Part shown: piece after piece, positions 1 to 5,180 of the stretch
Layout: each line of letters begins with the position of its first letter
Position numbering within the stretch: position 1 is the stretch's first letter
From: an uncultured Bacilli bacterium
Lineage (GTDB): Bacteria; Bacillota_I; Bacilli_A; RF39; UBA660
Direction: 5' to 3'
DNA: 9,357 nucleotides
Assembly (NCBI GenBank): GCA_944372275.1
Contig: CALVYO010000048.1
Coordinates: forward strand, 1-9,357
The notes under the pieces: generated by a model
What the model saw: only the letters and a program-made list of their open reading frames with translations
Databases searched by the model: none
Told to the model about the DNA's origin: nothing
Program-made: the position numbers and the translations under genes

Positions 1-74
1 CTCGTTAGCTCAGTTGGTAGAGCAACAGACTCTTAATCTGTGGGTCTAGGGTTCGAACCCCTAACGGGACACCA
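1..74 (+). tRNA. tRNA-Lys (anticodon CUU), first two bases outside the window
   Basis: A full cloverleaf can be drawn. The D stem is GCTC/GAGC, the anticodon stem is ACAGA/TCTGT (25-29 and 37-41) around the loop CTCTTAA, and the T stem is TAGGG/CCCTA around TTCGAAC. The anticodon CTT at 32-34 reads the lysine codon AAG. The 3' acceptor strand ACGGGAC (64-70) pairs with bases 1-5, with one T-G wobble, and predicts a 5' GT just before the window, so the gene is cut only by the window edge. The discriminator A (71) and CCA (72-74) are encoded. It may be the last gene of a tRNA cluster, because a terminator follows 12 bases later. Confidence 0.96.
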
Positions 75-83
75 ATTTAAATA

Positions 84-1265
84 TCAATCAGGCAAATCCT
101 GATTTTTTATTTTGTTTATAATTTTTTGATGTTCTAAACTATTAAAATAAGATTCATCTAAAACATTATCATTTAAATATTGATATTTAAATAATAATAT
201 TTTCTTTACTGATTCATCTATTCTTTCAATAGAAATATTATTTTTAATCGTTTGTATAGCTTCTTTAGCATCATTAGGCATTAATAATATGTCTACACCC
301 GCTTCTATTGATTTTATATATATTTCTTCATCAGTATAATTATTATTTAATGCTCCCATATTTAAAGCATCAGTAATTATCAAACCATTAAAATCTAAAT
401 TATCTCTTAGTATATCAATTATTATTTTAGATAAAGAAGCTGGTGTATAATCATTAGTTATATTAGGAAATGAAATGTGACCTACCATAACTATTTTAGC
501 GTTATTTTCTATAGCATTTTTAAAAGGTATTAATTCTAAATTATTTAATTCTTCTAAAGTTTTATAAATAGTTGGTAATTCATAATGAGAATCAGTTATG
601 GTATCACCATGACCTGGAAAATGTTTATAAGTAGCAATTATACCATTATCTTCTAATCCTTTACCTAAACTTACGCACATATTAGATACTAAAGAAGAGT
701 TAGTACCAAAACTTCTATTACCAATTACTTTATTATCAGGATTAGAAAATATATCACAAACAGGAGCAAAAACAACATTTATTCCTAAACTTCTCATATC
801 TTCTGCCATAACTTTCCCTATTTCATAAGCTAAATTAATATCATTTGTTTTACCTAAATCAAACATAGAAGGAATATAAGTTGCTTTTTTATCTTCTATA
901 TTTTGTAATCTTTGGACTCTTCCACCTTCTTGATCAATTGATATAATTAAAGGTATTTTACTATTTACTTTTAAATCAGAAATATATTTTTTTGTTTCAT
1001 TAAAAGTAGTTATATTATTTTGATTAATAATGAAACCACTTGGTTTTACTTCATTTATAAAACTAATTAATTCATTATCAACTACATCATGAGTATCATA
1101 TATAATTAACATCTGCCCTATTTTCTCTTCGATAGTCATATTGCTCATTATTTCTTTTACTTTTACTTCTAAGCTTTTTTCTTTTGAAACATTTGGATTT
1201 TCTATAATTTGATAAGAACAACACACTAGCAAAAGAAAAAATAACCCAATTATTCTTTTTTTCAT
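84..1265 (-). CDS. nagZ: Family 3 glycoside hydrolase, beta-N-acetylhexosaminidase (NagZ type), secreted or lipid-anchored
   Basis: This 393-residue protein should remove terminal beta-linked N-acetylglucosamine from peptidoglycan fragments, as NagZ does in cell-wall recycling. The GH3 hallmark KHFPGHGDTITDSH is at residues 214-227 and contains the Asp225/His227 dyad that acts as the general acid/base in NagZ enzymes. The nucleophile is most likely Asp299 in IITDALNMGAL (296-306), and DQEGGRVQRL (111-120) is a further family motif. Residues 1-16 form a signal sequence (MKKR then a hydrophobic run) ending in LVCC. Cys16 could be lipid-modified, although Cys at -1 is not the usual Gly/Ala/Ser, so plain secretion is possible. 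It follows the ABC exporter gene by 15 bases and has a good ribosome binding site, AGAGGTGA (1270-1277), five bases before the ATG, so the two form an operon. The length fits a one-domain NagZ with a leader. The precise substrate is inferred. Confidence 0.88.
   Translation of the reverse strand: MKKRIIGLFFLLLVCCSYQIIENPNVSKEKSLEVKVKEIMSNMTIEEKIGQMLIIYDTHDVVDNELISFINEVKPSGFIINQNNITTFNETKKYISDLKVNSKIPLIISIDQEGGRVQRLQNIEDKKATYIPSMFDLGKTNDINLAYEIGKVMAEDMRSLGINVVFAPVCDIFSNPDNKVIGNRSFGTNSSLVSNMCVSLGKGLEDNGIIATYKHFPGHGDTITDSHYELPTIYKTLEELNNLELIPFKNAIENNAKIVMVGHISFPNITNDYTPASLSKIIIDILRDNLDFNGLIITDALNMGALNNNYTDEEIYIKSIEAGVDILLMPNDAKEAIQTIKNNISIERIDESVKKILLFKYQYLNDNVLDESYFNSLEHQKIINKIKNQDLPD
86..108 (+). 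terminator. Intrinsic terminator of the tRNA transcript
   Basis: AATCAGG (86-92) and CCTGATT (98-104) form a perfect 7-bp stem with a 5-base loop, followed by six Ts (103-108). The T run is on the plus strand, so it should end the tRNA-Lys transcript. The hairpin lies within the last codons of the opposing nagZ-like gene, whose stop codon is at 84-86. On the minus strand no T run follows the stem, so it should not terminate that operon well. Confidence 0.8.
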
Positions 1266-1280
1266 TTTATCACCTCTATT

Positions 1281-3011
1281 CTAAATTAATTCCTTCTCGT
1301 ATAGTTTTTTATAAAATTCATTATTTTTAATTAATTCATCATGAGTTCCTTCATCTAATATTTTACCATCATCTATTAAAATTATTCGATCACTATCGAT
1401 AACAGTTGATAATCTATGAGCAATAATTAATATAGTATATTCACCTTTCATATTATTAATGGCTTTTTGAATACTTGCTTGAGTTTCATTATCTAATGCA
1501 CTAGTAGCTTCATCAAATAAAATTATTTCTGTTTTTTTAAGAAGTGCTCTTGCAATAGCTAATCTTTGTCTTTGACCACCTGATAAAGTAATTCCACCCT
1601 CACCTACAATAGTATCATAACCATCCTTTAAAGTCATAATAAAATCATGTAAACAGGCCAATTTACAAGCTTCTACCATTTCTTCATCAGTCATGTCATC
1701 TTTAACTAGTTTTAAATTATCTCTTATTGAAAAATTAAATATATAAGGATTTTGGGTAATAATCGACATATTATTTCTAATCGAATCTTTAGTTAATTCA
1801 TTAATATTAACATTATCAATTAATATTTCACCTGAATCTATCATATATAATCTATTTAATAAACTAAATATAGTCGTTTTACCACTACCACTTTTACCAA
1901 CAAAAGCCACAGTTTCATTAGCATTTATTTTAAAATTAACATTTTTAAGTATTATCTTATCTTCATTATAAGAAAAACTAACATCTTTAAATTCAAAATC
2001 ACCATTTATTTTATCTAGTATTTTATCACCAAAATTTTCTTTTTTAAATTTGTCACTATCAATTACTTCAAAAACTCTTGTCGCAGCAACATTAAATTTT
2101 TTAGCCAATTCAATTAAAAAACTCCAATATCTTAATAATTCTAATAAACGATCTTTATACATATAAACAATAACAAAATCAGATATGCTTAAGTAATTAT
2201 TTAAACATAAAAATATCCCTAAAAATATTAAAAACAAATTACTAAAATCTTTTACACTAGCAGTTATAATATTGTATTTAGCGTTAACTTTTTGCATTTT
2301 ATAATTTTCATTATTAGATTCAACTAATTTATCTTCGGCTATTTTTAAAAAATTATTTTCAACATTTAAAGATTTTATATCTCTAGATCCCCTTATTAAT
2401 TCACTAATTAATCCAGTATTTTTTTCGGCTAATTTTCTTCTTTTTTTATCCAATTCAAAAAATTTTTTCATTCTTAAATGCTCAAATATAAATATAATTA
2501 ATAACATAAGTATAAAATAAACAAACATTATTTTATTAATAAAATAAATTGCTATTAAAATACCAACATTACTTACAACATCAATTATGCCATCACCTAA
2601 ATCAGAAAATATACTTACTATTTCTCTTGTATCGTTATTAATCCTATCAATAAATACTCCTGATGAATTATTATCTAATTCAAAAACTTCTAATTTCATA
2701 GTTTCCTTAGCAATACTTACTTGAATTCTTGATGTTGCTTTTAATGAATATTTATTAAATAAAATATTATATAAATAATTAAAAAGATTTCTTGTTAATT
2801 CTATAACTAATATTATTAAAGCAATATTTATTAAATCTTTAAATAATCCATCAGTTAAAAATAATAACATTTTAGCGGATAATAATGGCGTTATAACACT
2901 TATGCCACATAAAATTAAAGAAAAAATTAAAAATAAAATTATATATTTTTTATCCTCTTTTACAAATCTCCACGTATTTTTAAAATTATTTAATATGCTT
3001 TTTAACTCCAT
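1281..3011 (-). CDS. ABC exporter half-transporter: permease fused to ATPase
   Basis: This is a membrane exporter with an N-terminal transmembrane domain (about residues 25-315, five or six hydrophobic segments) and a C-terminal nucleotide-binding domain. Counting from the first possible start at 3020, Walker A GKSGSGKTT is at 375-383, the Q-loop Gln at 423, the signature LSGGQ at 479-483, Walker B ILFDE ending at Glu504, and the switch His at 535 in IIAHRLS. All catalytic residues are intact, so it can work as a homodimer. I place the start at the ATG at 3011 (576 residues) rather than the GTG at 3020, because GGAAG (3024-3020) lies eight bases before the ATG but directly abuts the GTG. It is the first gene of an operon with the nagZ-like hydrolase, which suggests an envelope-related substrate. 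The substrate (lipid, peptide or drug) cannot be read from the sequence. Confidence 0.9.
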   Translation of the reverse strand: MELKSILNNFKNTWRFVKEDKKYIILFLIFSLILCGISVITPLLSAKMLLFLTDGLFKDLINIALIILVIELTRNLFNYLYNILFNKYSLKATSRIQVSIAKETMKLEVFELDNNSSGVFIDRINNDTREIVSIFSDLGDGIIDVVSNVGILIAIYFINKIMFVYFILMLLIIFIFEHLRMKKFFELDKKRRKLAEKNTGLISELIRGSRDIKSLNVENNFLKIAEDKLVESNNENYKMQKVNAKYNIITASVKDFSNLFLIFLGIFLCLNNYLSISDFVIVYMYKDRLLELLRYWSFLIELAKKFNVAATRVFEVIDSDKFKKENFGDKILDKINGDFEFKDVSFSYNEDKIILKNVNFKINANETVAFVGKSGSGKTTIFSLLNRLYMIDSGEILIDNVNINELTKDSIRNNMSIITQNPYIFNFSIRDNLKLVKDDMTDEEMVEACKLACLHDFIMTLKDGYDTIVGEGGITLSGGQRQRLAIARALLKKTEIILFDEATSALDNETQASIQKAINNMKGEYTILIIAHRLSTVIDSDRIILIDDGKILDEGTHDELIKNNEFYKKLYEKELI

Positions 3012-3031
3012 AAAACTCACTTCCGGAAATT

Positions 3032-3060
3032 ATTATAGCATTTTTAATTTATTTAAGCAA
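3032..3060 (-). promoter_or_regulatory. Sigma-A-type promoter of the ABC exporter / nagZ operon
   Basis: On the minus strand a perfect TATAAT (3037-3032) is preceded by TGC, giving an extended -10. A weak -35, TTGCTT (3060-3055), lies exactly 17 bases upstream. Transcription should begin near 3025, only about 14 bases before the ATG at 3011, so the leader consists of little more than the ribosome binding site. This separates the operon from fic, which ends at 3076. Confidence 0.68.
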
Positions 3061-3075
3061 AAAAAACATTTAAAA

Positions 3076-3870
3076 TTAAGTGCTAAAATACTTTTGCATA
3101 TTTTTAAATGTCATAATTGATAATTGTTGAATTGTCTCATTAAATAATTTAATATCACCAATTTCTAATGGATTATTCTGATAATCAGTATCAATATTTA
3201 TCTCTTCAATAACAGCATAATAAGATAATTTTTGACTTTCATTGATATTAACTGGCGGATAATTATTTTTTATCAACTCATAATTCATAATAAGACGTGC
3301 TACTCGACCATTACCATCACTAAATGGGTGAATATTAATTATAGTCATATGTAATTTAATAGCCCTTTCAAAAACAGTTAAATTTTGCCAATCATTTTCA
3401 TATTTTTGTTTTAGTTCTTCCATTCTTTTAGAAACTAAACTAGGTTTAGTAAAATTTATTTCTTTACCATTACTATTTATTAAATAATTTTCTTTTATTT
3501 TATATTCACCTGCATTTATTATGATATCTTTACCAACAATAAAATGAATATTTTTGATTATTTCAATAATATCTAAATCTTTATTTAATATATCAAAAAT
3601 ATATTTGAATGCATTTTGATGATTTATAGTTTCATTAATTTCTCTTTTCTTATGTTTATCTTTAATATCTAAATTATAAGTATTATTTAATATTTGTCTT
3701 GTATCATTAAGTGTTAAAGTCATATTTGTTCCTTCAATACGATTAGAATGAAATGTAAATAAAGTTCCAAATTCATTTATTAAATAATTATAATATTGTT
3801 TTTTTAAGTTATCATTAAAATTATTAATCTTATTTTGTTTTTCATTTAATTCAAATAATCTATCTAACAT
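3076..3870 (-). CDS. Fic-domain protein (AMP transferase) with N-terminal autoinhibitory motif
   Basis: This 264-residue Fic/DOC-superfamily enzyme is likely to transfer AMP from ATP to a hydroxyl side chain of a target protein. The catalytic motif HPFSDGNGRVAR is at residues 181-192: catalytic His181, the metal-binding acidic residue Asp185, and the phosphate-binding Asn187/Gly188/Arg189 and Arg192. The N-terminal SNRIEG (42-47) fits the (S/T)xxxE(G/N) inhibitory motif, in which the Glu (here Glu46) blocks productive ATP binding. This makes it a self-inhibited class II Fic, in no need of a separate antitoxin. GEYK (121-124) is the usual flap region. No C-terminal winged helix is visible, so it is shorter than many Fic-HTH proteins. 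The ATG at 3870 has GGAG (3881-3878) seven bases upstream and its own extended -10. The neighbour upstream is a toxin-like small-gene module. The target is unknown. Confidence 0.9.
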   Translation of the reverse strand: MLDRLFELNEKQNKINNFNDNLKKQYYNYLINEFGTLFTFHSNRIEGTNMTLTLNDTRQILNNTYNLDIKDKHKKREINETINHQNAFKYIFDILNKDLDIIEIIKNIHFIVGKDIIINAGEYKIKENYLINSNGKEINFTKPSLVSKRMEELKQKYENDWQNLTVFERAIKLHMTIINIHPFSDGNGRVARLIMNYELIKNNYPPVNINESQKLSYYAVIEEINIDTDYQNNPLEIGDIKLFNETIQQLSIMTFKNMQKYFST

Positions 3871-3893
3871 AAATTTTCTCCATAACTAATAAT

Positions 3894-3902
3894 AGTATAT
3901 CA
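3894..3902 (-). promoter_or_regulatory. Extended -10 promoter of fic
   Basis: The minus strand reads TGATATACT here, a TGn extended -10 with TATACT at 3899-3894. No convincing -35 lies 16-18 bases upstream. Transcription would begin near 3887, giving a leader of about 17 bases with the GGAG ribosome binding site. Confidence 0.5.
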
Positions 3903-3942
3903 CACTAATAAACAAATAAATCATTTTTTAACAATACTATCT

Positions 3943-4041
3943 TTAAATATTAATTCCACTTATATCAAATACTTTACTTATCACGTTATTGCCTATATTA
4001 CTATAAACCTTATTTTCTAAAGTAATTATATCATTTTTAAT
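3943..4041 (-). pseudogene. Possible gene remnant between fic and the toxin-like module
   Basis: A minus-strand frame is open for 32 codons between a stop at 4044-4042 and the TAA at 3945-3943. It reads roughly IKNDIITLENKVYSN then IGNNVISKVFDISGINI. Its amino-acid mix looks like real protein and is less AT-only than the surrounding intergenic DNA. It has no ATG and no ribosome binding site; the only usable start is a GTG near its middle that would give 13 residues. I do not recognise the family. It could be the 3' stub of a decayed gene upstream of fic, or chance. The rest of 3871-4059 shows only the fic promoter. Confidence 0.2.
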
Positions 4042-4059
4042 TTATTTAATCGATATAAC

Positions 4060-4088
4060 TTGAAATTAACTTAAAAATATGTTATTAT
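4060..4088 (+). promoter_or_regulatory. Promoter of the antitoxin-like small RNA
   Basis: TTGAAA (4060-4065) and TATTAT (4083-4088) are separated by exactly 17 bases, a good sigma-A promoter with a start near 4095. A second, perfect TATAAT at 4112-4117 without a clear -35 could give a shorter RNA starting near 4124. Between them lies the inverted repeat GATGT-gattt-ACATC (4096-4110). No plus-strand protein gene follows before the terminator at 4170-4202, so the product should be a small RNA. Confidence 0.62.
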
Positions 4089-4094
4089 GTATAT

Positions 4095-4212
4095 AGATGT
4101 GATTTACATCATATAATAAAAAGGTAATGCTTGATTTAGCTAGTTAAGTATCTACCATAAGTTTGGCGTAGATACCTAATCTATGTTGATGATTAGGTAT
4201 CTTATTTTATTT
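4095..4212 (+). ncRNA. Candidate antisense antitoxin RNA of an Fst/par-like type I system
   Basis: The inferred RNA runs from the promoter at 4060-4088 to a strong terminator and is about 85-115 bases long, depending on which -10 is used. It has no credible reading frame. It converges on the small hydrophobic gene at 4202-4294 and overlaps its 3' end. Its segment GTAGATACCTAA (4168-4179) occurs again at 4318-4329, inside the leader of the toxin mRNA but on the template strand, so the RNA can pair with that leader over 12 bases in trans, right beside the sequestered ribosome binding site. A second hairpin, GTATCTAC (4148-4155) with GTAGATAC (4168-4175), shares bases with the terminator stem, so the two folds exclude each other. 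In the established pAD1 par system of Enterococcus faecalis, RNA II converges on the fst mRNA, shares a terminator region with it and pairs at direct repeats in its leader. This layout matches that logic. The expression and function are inferred. Confidence 0.6.
4170..4212 (+). terminator. Terminator of the antitoxin-like RNA, overlapping the toxin stop codon
   Basis: AGATACCTAATC (4170-4181) and GATTAGGTATCT (4191-4202) form a perfect 12-bp stem around a 9-base loop, followed by the T-rich TTATTTTATTT. The toxin TAA occupies 4204-4202, at the base of the stem. The minus strand can form the same hairpin but is followed by no T run, so toxin mRNA may rely on a folded 3' end, or read on towards the T-rich stretch near 4123-4115. 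Confidence 0.75.
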
Positions 4213-4294
4213 CTATTATAATTAATAGAGTTACTAATAAAATGATTATAATTAATAAAAATATATTTATTATAAATACATCTTTTTTAGTCAT
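4202..4294 (-). CDS. Small hydrophobic membrane peptide, candidate type I toxin (Fst-like)
   Basis: This 30-residue reading frame (31 codons with TAA) is too short for normal gene calling but has the strongest ribosome binding site nearby: AAAGGAGG, nine bases before the ATG at 4294. The product starts MTKKDVF, continues as one uninterrupted Ile/Leu/Val-rich segment (about residues 6-27) and ends EIK. This is a charged N-terminus, a single membrane span and a short polar tail, the form of Fst, Ldr and TxpA-type toxins, which act at the membrane when overproduced. The ribosome binding site is locked in a 6-bp hairpin, and a convergent small RNA carries sequence complementary to the leader. It lies between sigK and fic and is read towards fic. 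The sequence is not recognisably that of a named toxin, and in very AT-rich DNA Ile/Leu-rich peptides arise easily. The regulatory layout, not the peptide alone, supports the call. Confidence 0.62.
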   Translation of the reverse strand: MTKKDVFIINIFLLIIIILLVTLLIIIEIK

Positions 4295-4303
4295 TTTATC
4301 AAT

Positions 4304-4318
4304 CCTCCTTTCAGGAGG
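4304..4318 (-). promoter_or_regulatory. Hairpin sequestering the toxin ribosome binding site
   Basis: In the toxin mRNA, CCTCCT pairs with AGGAGG over 6 bp around a GAA loop. AGGAGG is the full ribosome binding site of the 30-residue gene. The GC-rich stem stands out in this AT-rich DNA and would hold translation off. The 12-base element complementary to the convergent small RNA (4318-4329) abuts it on the 5' side. Confidence 0.65.
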
Positions 4319-4329
4319 TAGATACCTAA
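4318..4329. repeat. Direct repeat GTAGATACCTAA, second copy at 4168-4179
   Basis: The 12-base sequence GTAGATACCTAA is present on the plus strand at 4168-4179 and at 4318-4329. The first copy is within the candidate antisense RNA, the second is template for the toxin leader, so the two transcripts are complementary here. Such shared repeats are the pairing sites in Fst-type systems. In addition GTAATGC (4124-4130) recurs inverted as GCATTAC (4337-4343) near the other end of the module. Confidence 0.85.
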
Positions 4330-4351
4330 CAATCTTGCATTACTTATATAA

Positions 4352-4360
4352 ATCATATCA
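4352..4360 (-). promoter_or_regulatory. Extended -10 promoter of the toxin-like mRNA
   Basis: The minus strand reads TGATATGAT (4360-4352), an extended -10 with TATGAT. No good -35 is visible 17 bases upstream. Transcription would start near 4345, giving a leader of about 50 bases that holds the 12-base pairing element and the hairpin over the ribosome binding site. Confidence 0.5.
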
Positions 4361-4363
4361 TAG

Positions 4364-4389
4364 AATTAATTATATATAAATAATTAATT
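4364..4389. repeat. All-AT inverted repeat at the 3' end of sigK
   Basis: AATTAATTAT (4364-4373) and ATAATTAATT (4380-4389) form a perfect 10-bp inverted repeat with a 6-base loop that overlaps the sigK stop codon. A stem of only A-T pairs without a T run on the minus strand is a poor terminator, so sigK transcripts may read into the toxin-like gene. It could also be simply low-complexity AT sequence. Confidence 0.35.
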
Positions 4390-5076
4390 TTTATTTTGCA
4401 TTTTAAATTCTTTAAATATTTTAGTTAATGCTCTTTTTTCAATTCTTGATACATAGCTTCTAGAAATACCTAGTTGTTTAGCGATTTCTTTTTGTGTTAC
4501 TTCATCATTATTATTTAATCCATATCTTTTAATAATGATTTCTTTTTCTCTTTCGTTTAAAACATTAAAATATTTTTTTAATAAAACTATGTTATCTTTT
4601 TTTTGAATATCATTTTCAAAATCAGGTTTTGGCGTCTTTAATATATCTAGAAATGTTATTTCATTACCATCTTTATCAAAACCAATCGATTCATTTAGAC
4701 TAATATTTTTACTATTTTTTTTATCGCTTCGATAGTACATAAGTATTTCATTTTCAATACATTTAGCAGCATATGTAGTTAACCTTGTTCCTTTTTTATA
4801 ACTAAAACTATCGACTCCTTTAATTAAACCAATTGTCCCAATACTAATTAAATCATCAACATCATTTTTTTTATGATCATATTTTTTTACGATATGCGCT
4901 ACTAATCTTAAATTGTGTTCGATTAATTTATTTCTTGCTTCTTTATCACCCATATGCATTAATGATACACATTTTTTCTCTTCTTCTTTTGTTAATGGGT
5001 CTGGAAATACATTATTTGAATAAGCAGCCGTAAAAATATAAAAGTCCTTAAATAATTTTTTTAAAAATTCTAACAT
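4384..5076 (-). CDS. sigK: Sporulation sigma factor SigK (pro-form, uninterrupted)
   Basis: This 230-residue RNA polymerase sigma factor lacks region 1.1 and has the sequence pattern of SigK, the late mother-cell sigma factor of endospore formers. Numbering from the ATG at 5076, region 2 includes EHNLRLVAHIVKKY (53-66), DLISIGTIGLIKGVDSF (75-91) and TTYAAKCIENEILM (100-113). Region 4 has the helix-turn-helix TQKEIAKQLGISRSYVSRIE (194-213). NNVFPDPL (21-28) aligns with the start of mature SigK, so residues 1 to about 18 form a pro-sequence of the kind removed by a membrane protease in Bacillus. The ATG at 5076 is preferred over a TTG at 5088, because GAGGTG lies 4-5 bases before the ATG and would be inside a TTG-started gene. 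The frame is not split by a skin-like element. The M16 pair diverges from it across 104 bases. SigE would be the closest alternative but fits less well. Confidence 0.9.
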   Translation of the reverse strand: MLEFLKKLFKDFYIFTAAYSNNVFPDPLTKEEEKKCVSLMHMGDKEARNKLIEHNLRLVAHIVKKYDHKKNDVDDLISIGTIGLIKGVDSFSYKKGTRLTTYAAKCIENEILMYYRSDKKNSKNISLNESIGFDKDGNEITFLDILKTPKPDFENDIQKKDNIVLLKKYFNVLNEREKEIIIKRYGLNNNDEVTQKEIAKQLGISRSYVSRIEKRALTKIFKEFKMQNKN

Positions 5077-5090
5077 ATCACACCTCAATT

Positions 5091-5136
5091 AAATTTTATG
5101 TTTTTACTTTCAAAACTATTAAATTTAAGATATAAT
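5091..5136. promoter_or_regulatory. Divergent promoter region between sigK and the M16 pair
   Basis: On the plus strand a perfect TATAAT (5131-5136) with a weak -35, TTTCAA, 17 bases upstream should drive the M16 genes from about 5143. On the minus strand the upstream region of sigK has CATAAAAT (5100-5093), close to the SigE -10 CATACAAT, but the matching -35 is poor and the leader would be very short. GTGAAA-N17-TATTAT on the minus strand is a sigma-A alternative with a longer leader. The sigK promoter is therefore undecided. Confidence 0.45.
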
Positions 5137-5180
5137 AGTATTAATATATTATTTTTTCACATACTAGAAAGGGTGATTTT

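Noticed and set aside
3012..3020. GTG start of the ABC exporter at 3020
   Set aside because: GGAAG abuts the GTG with no spacing, while it is eight bases from the ATG at 3011.
3059..3090. Terminator of fic at the eight-T run (3059-3066)
   Set aside because: No convincing stem precedes the T run on the minus strand; only short AT matches.
2902..3120. 72-codon plus-strand frame across the start of the ABC exporter gene
   Set aside because: It lies mostly antisense to the well-supported ABC exporter gene, has no ribosome binding site and a low-complexity Lys/Ile/Phe composition.
4148..4345. CRISPR-like or riboswitch explanation of the repeats near sigK
   Set aside because: There are only two direct copies, 150 bases apart, with no regular spacers, and the structured RNA converges on the small peptide gene rather than leading into a downstream coding region.
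5077..5088. TTG start of sigK at 5088
   Set aside because: The GAGGTG ribosome binding site would lie inside the gene; the ATG at 5076 has correct spacing and matches the SigK pro-sequence length.
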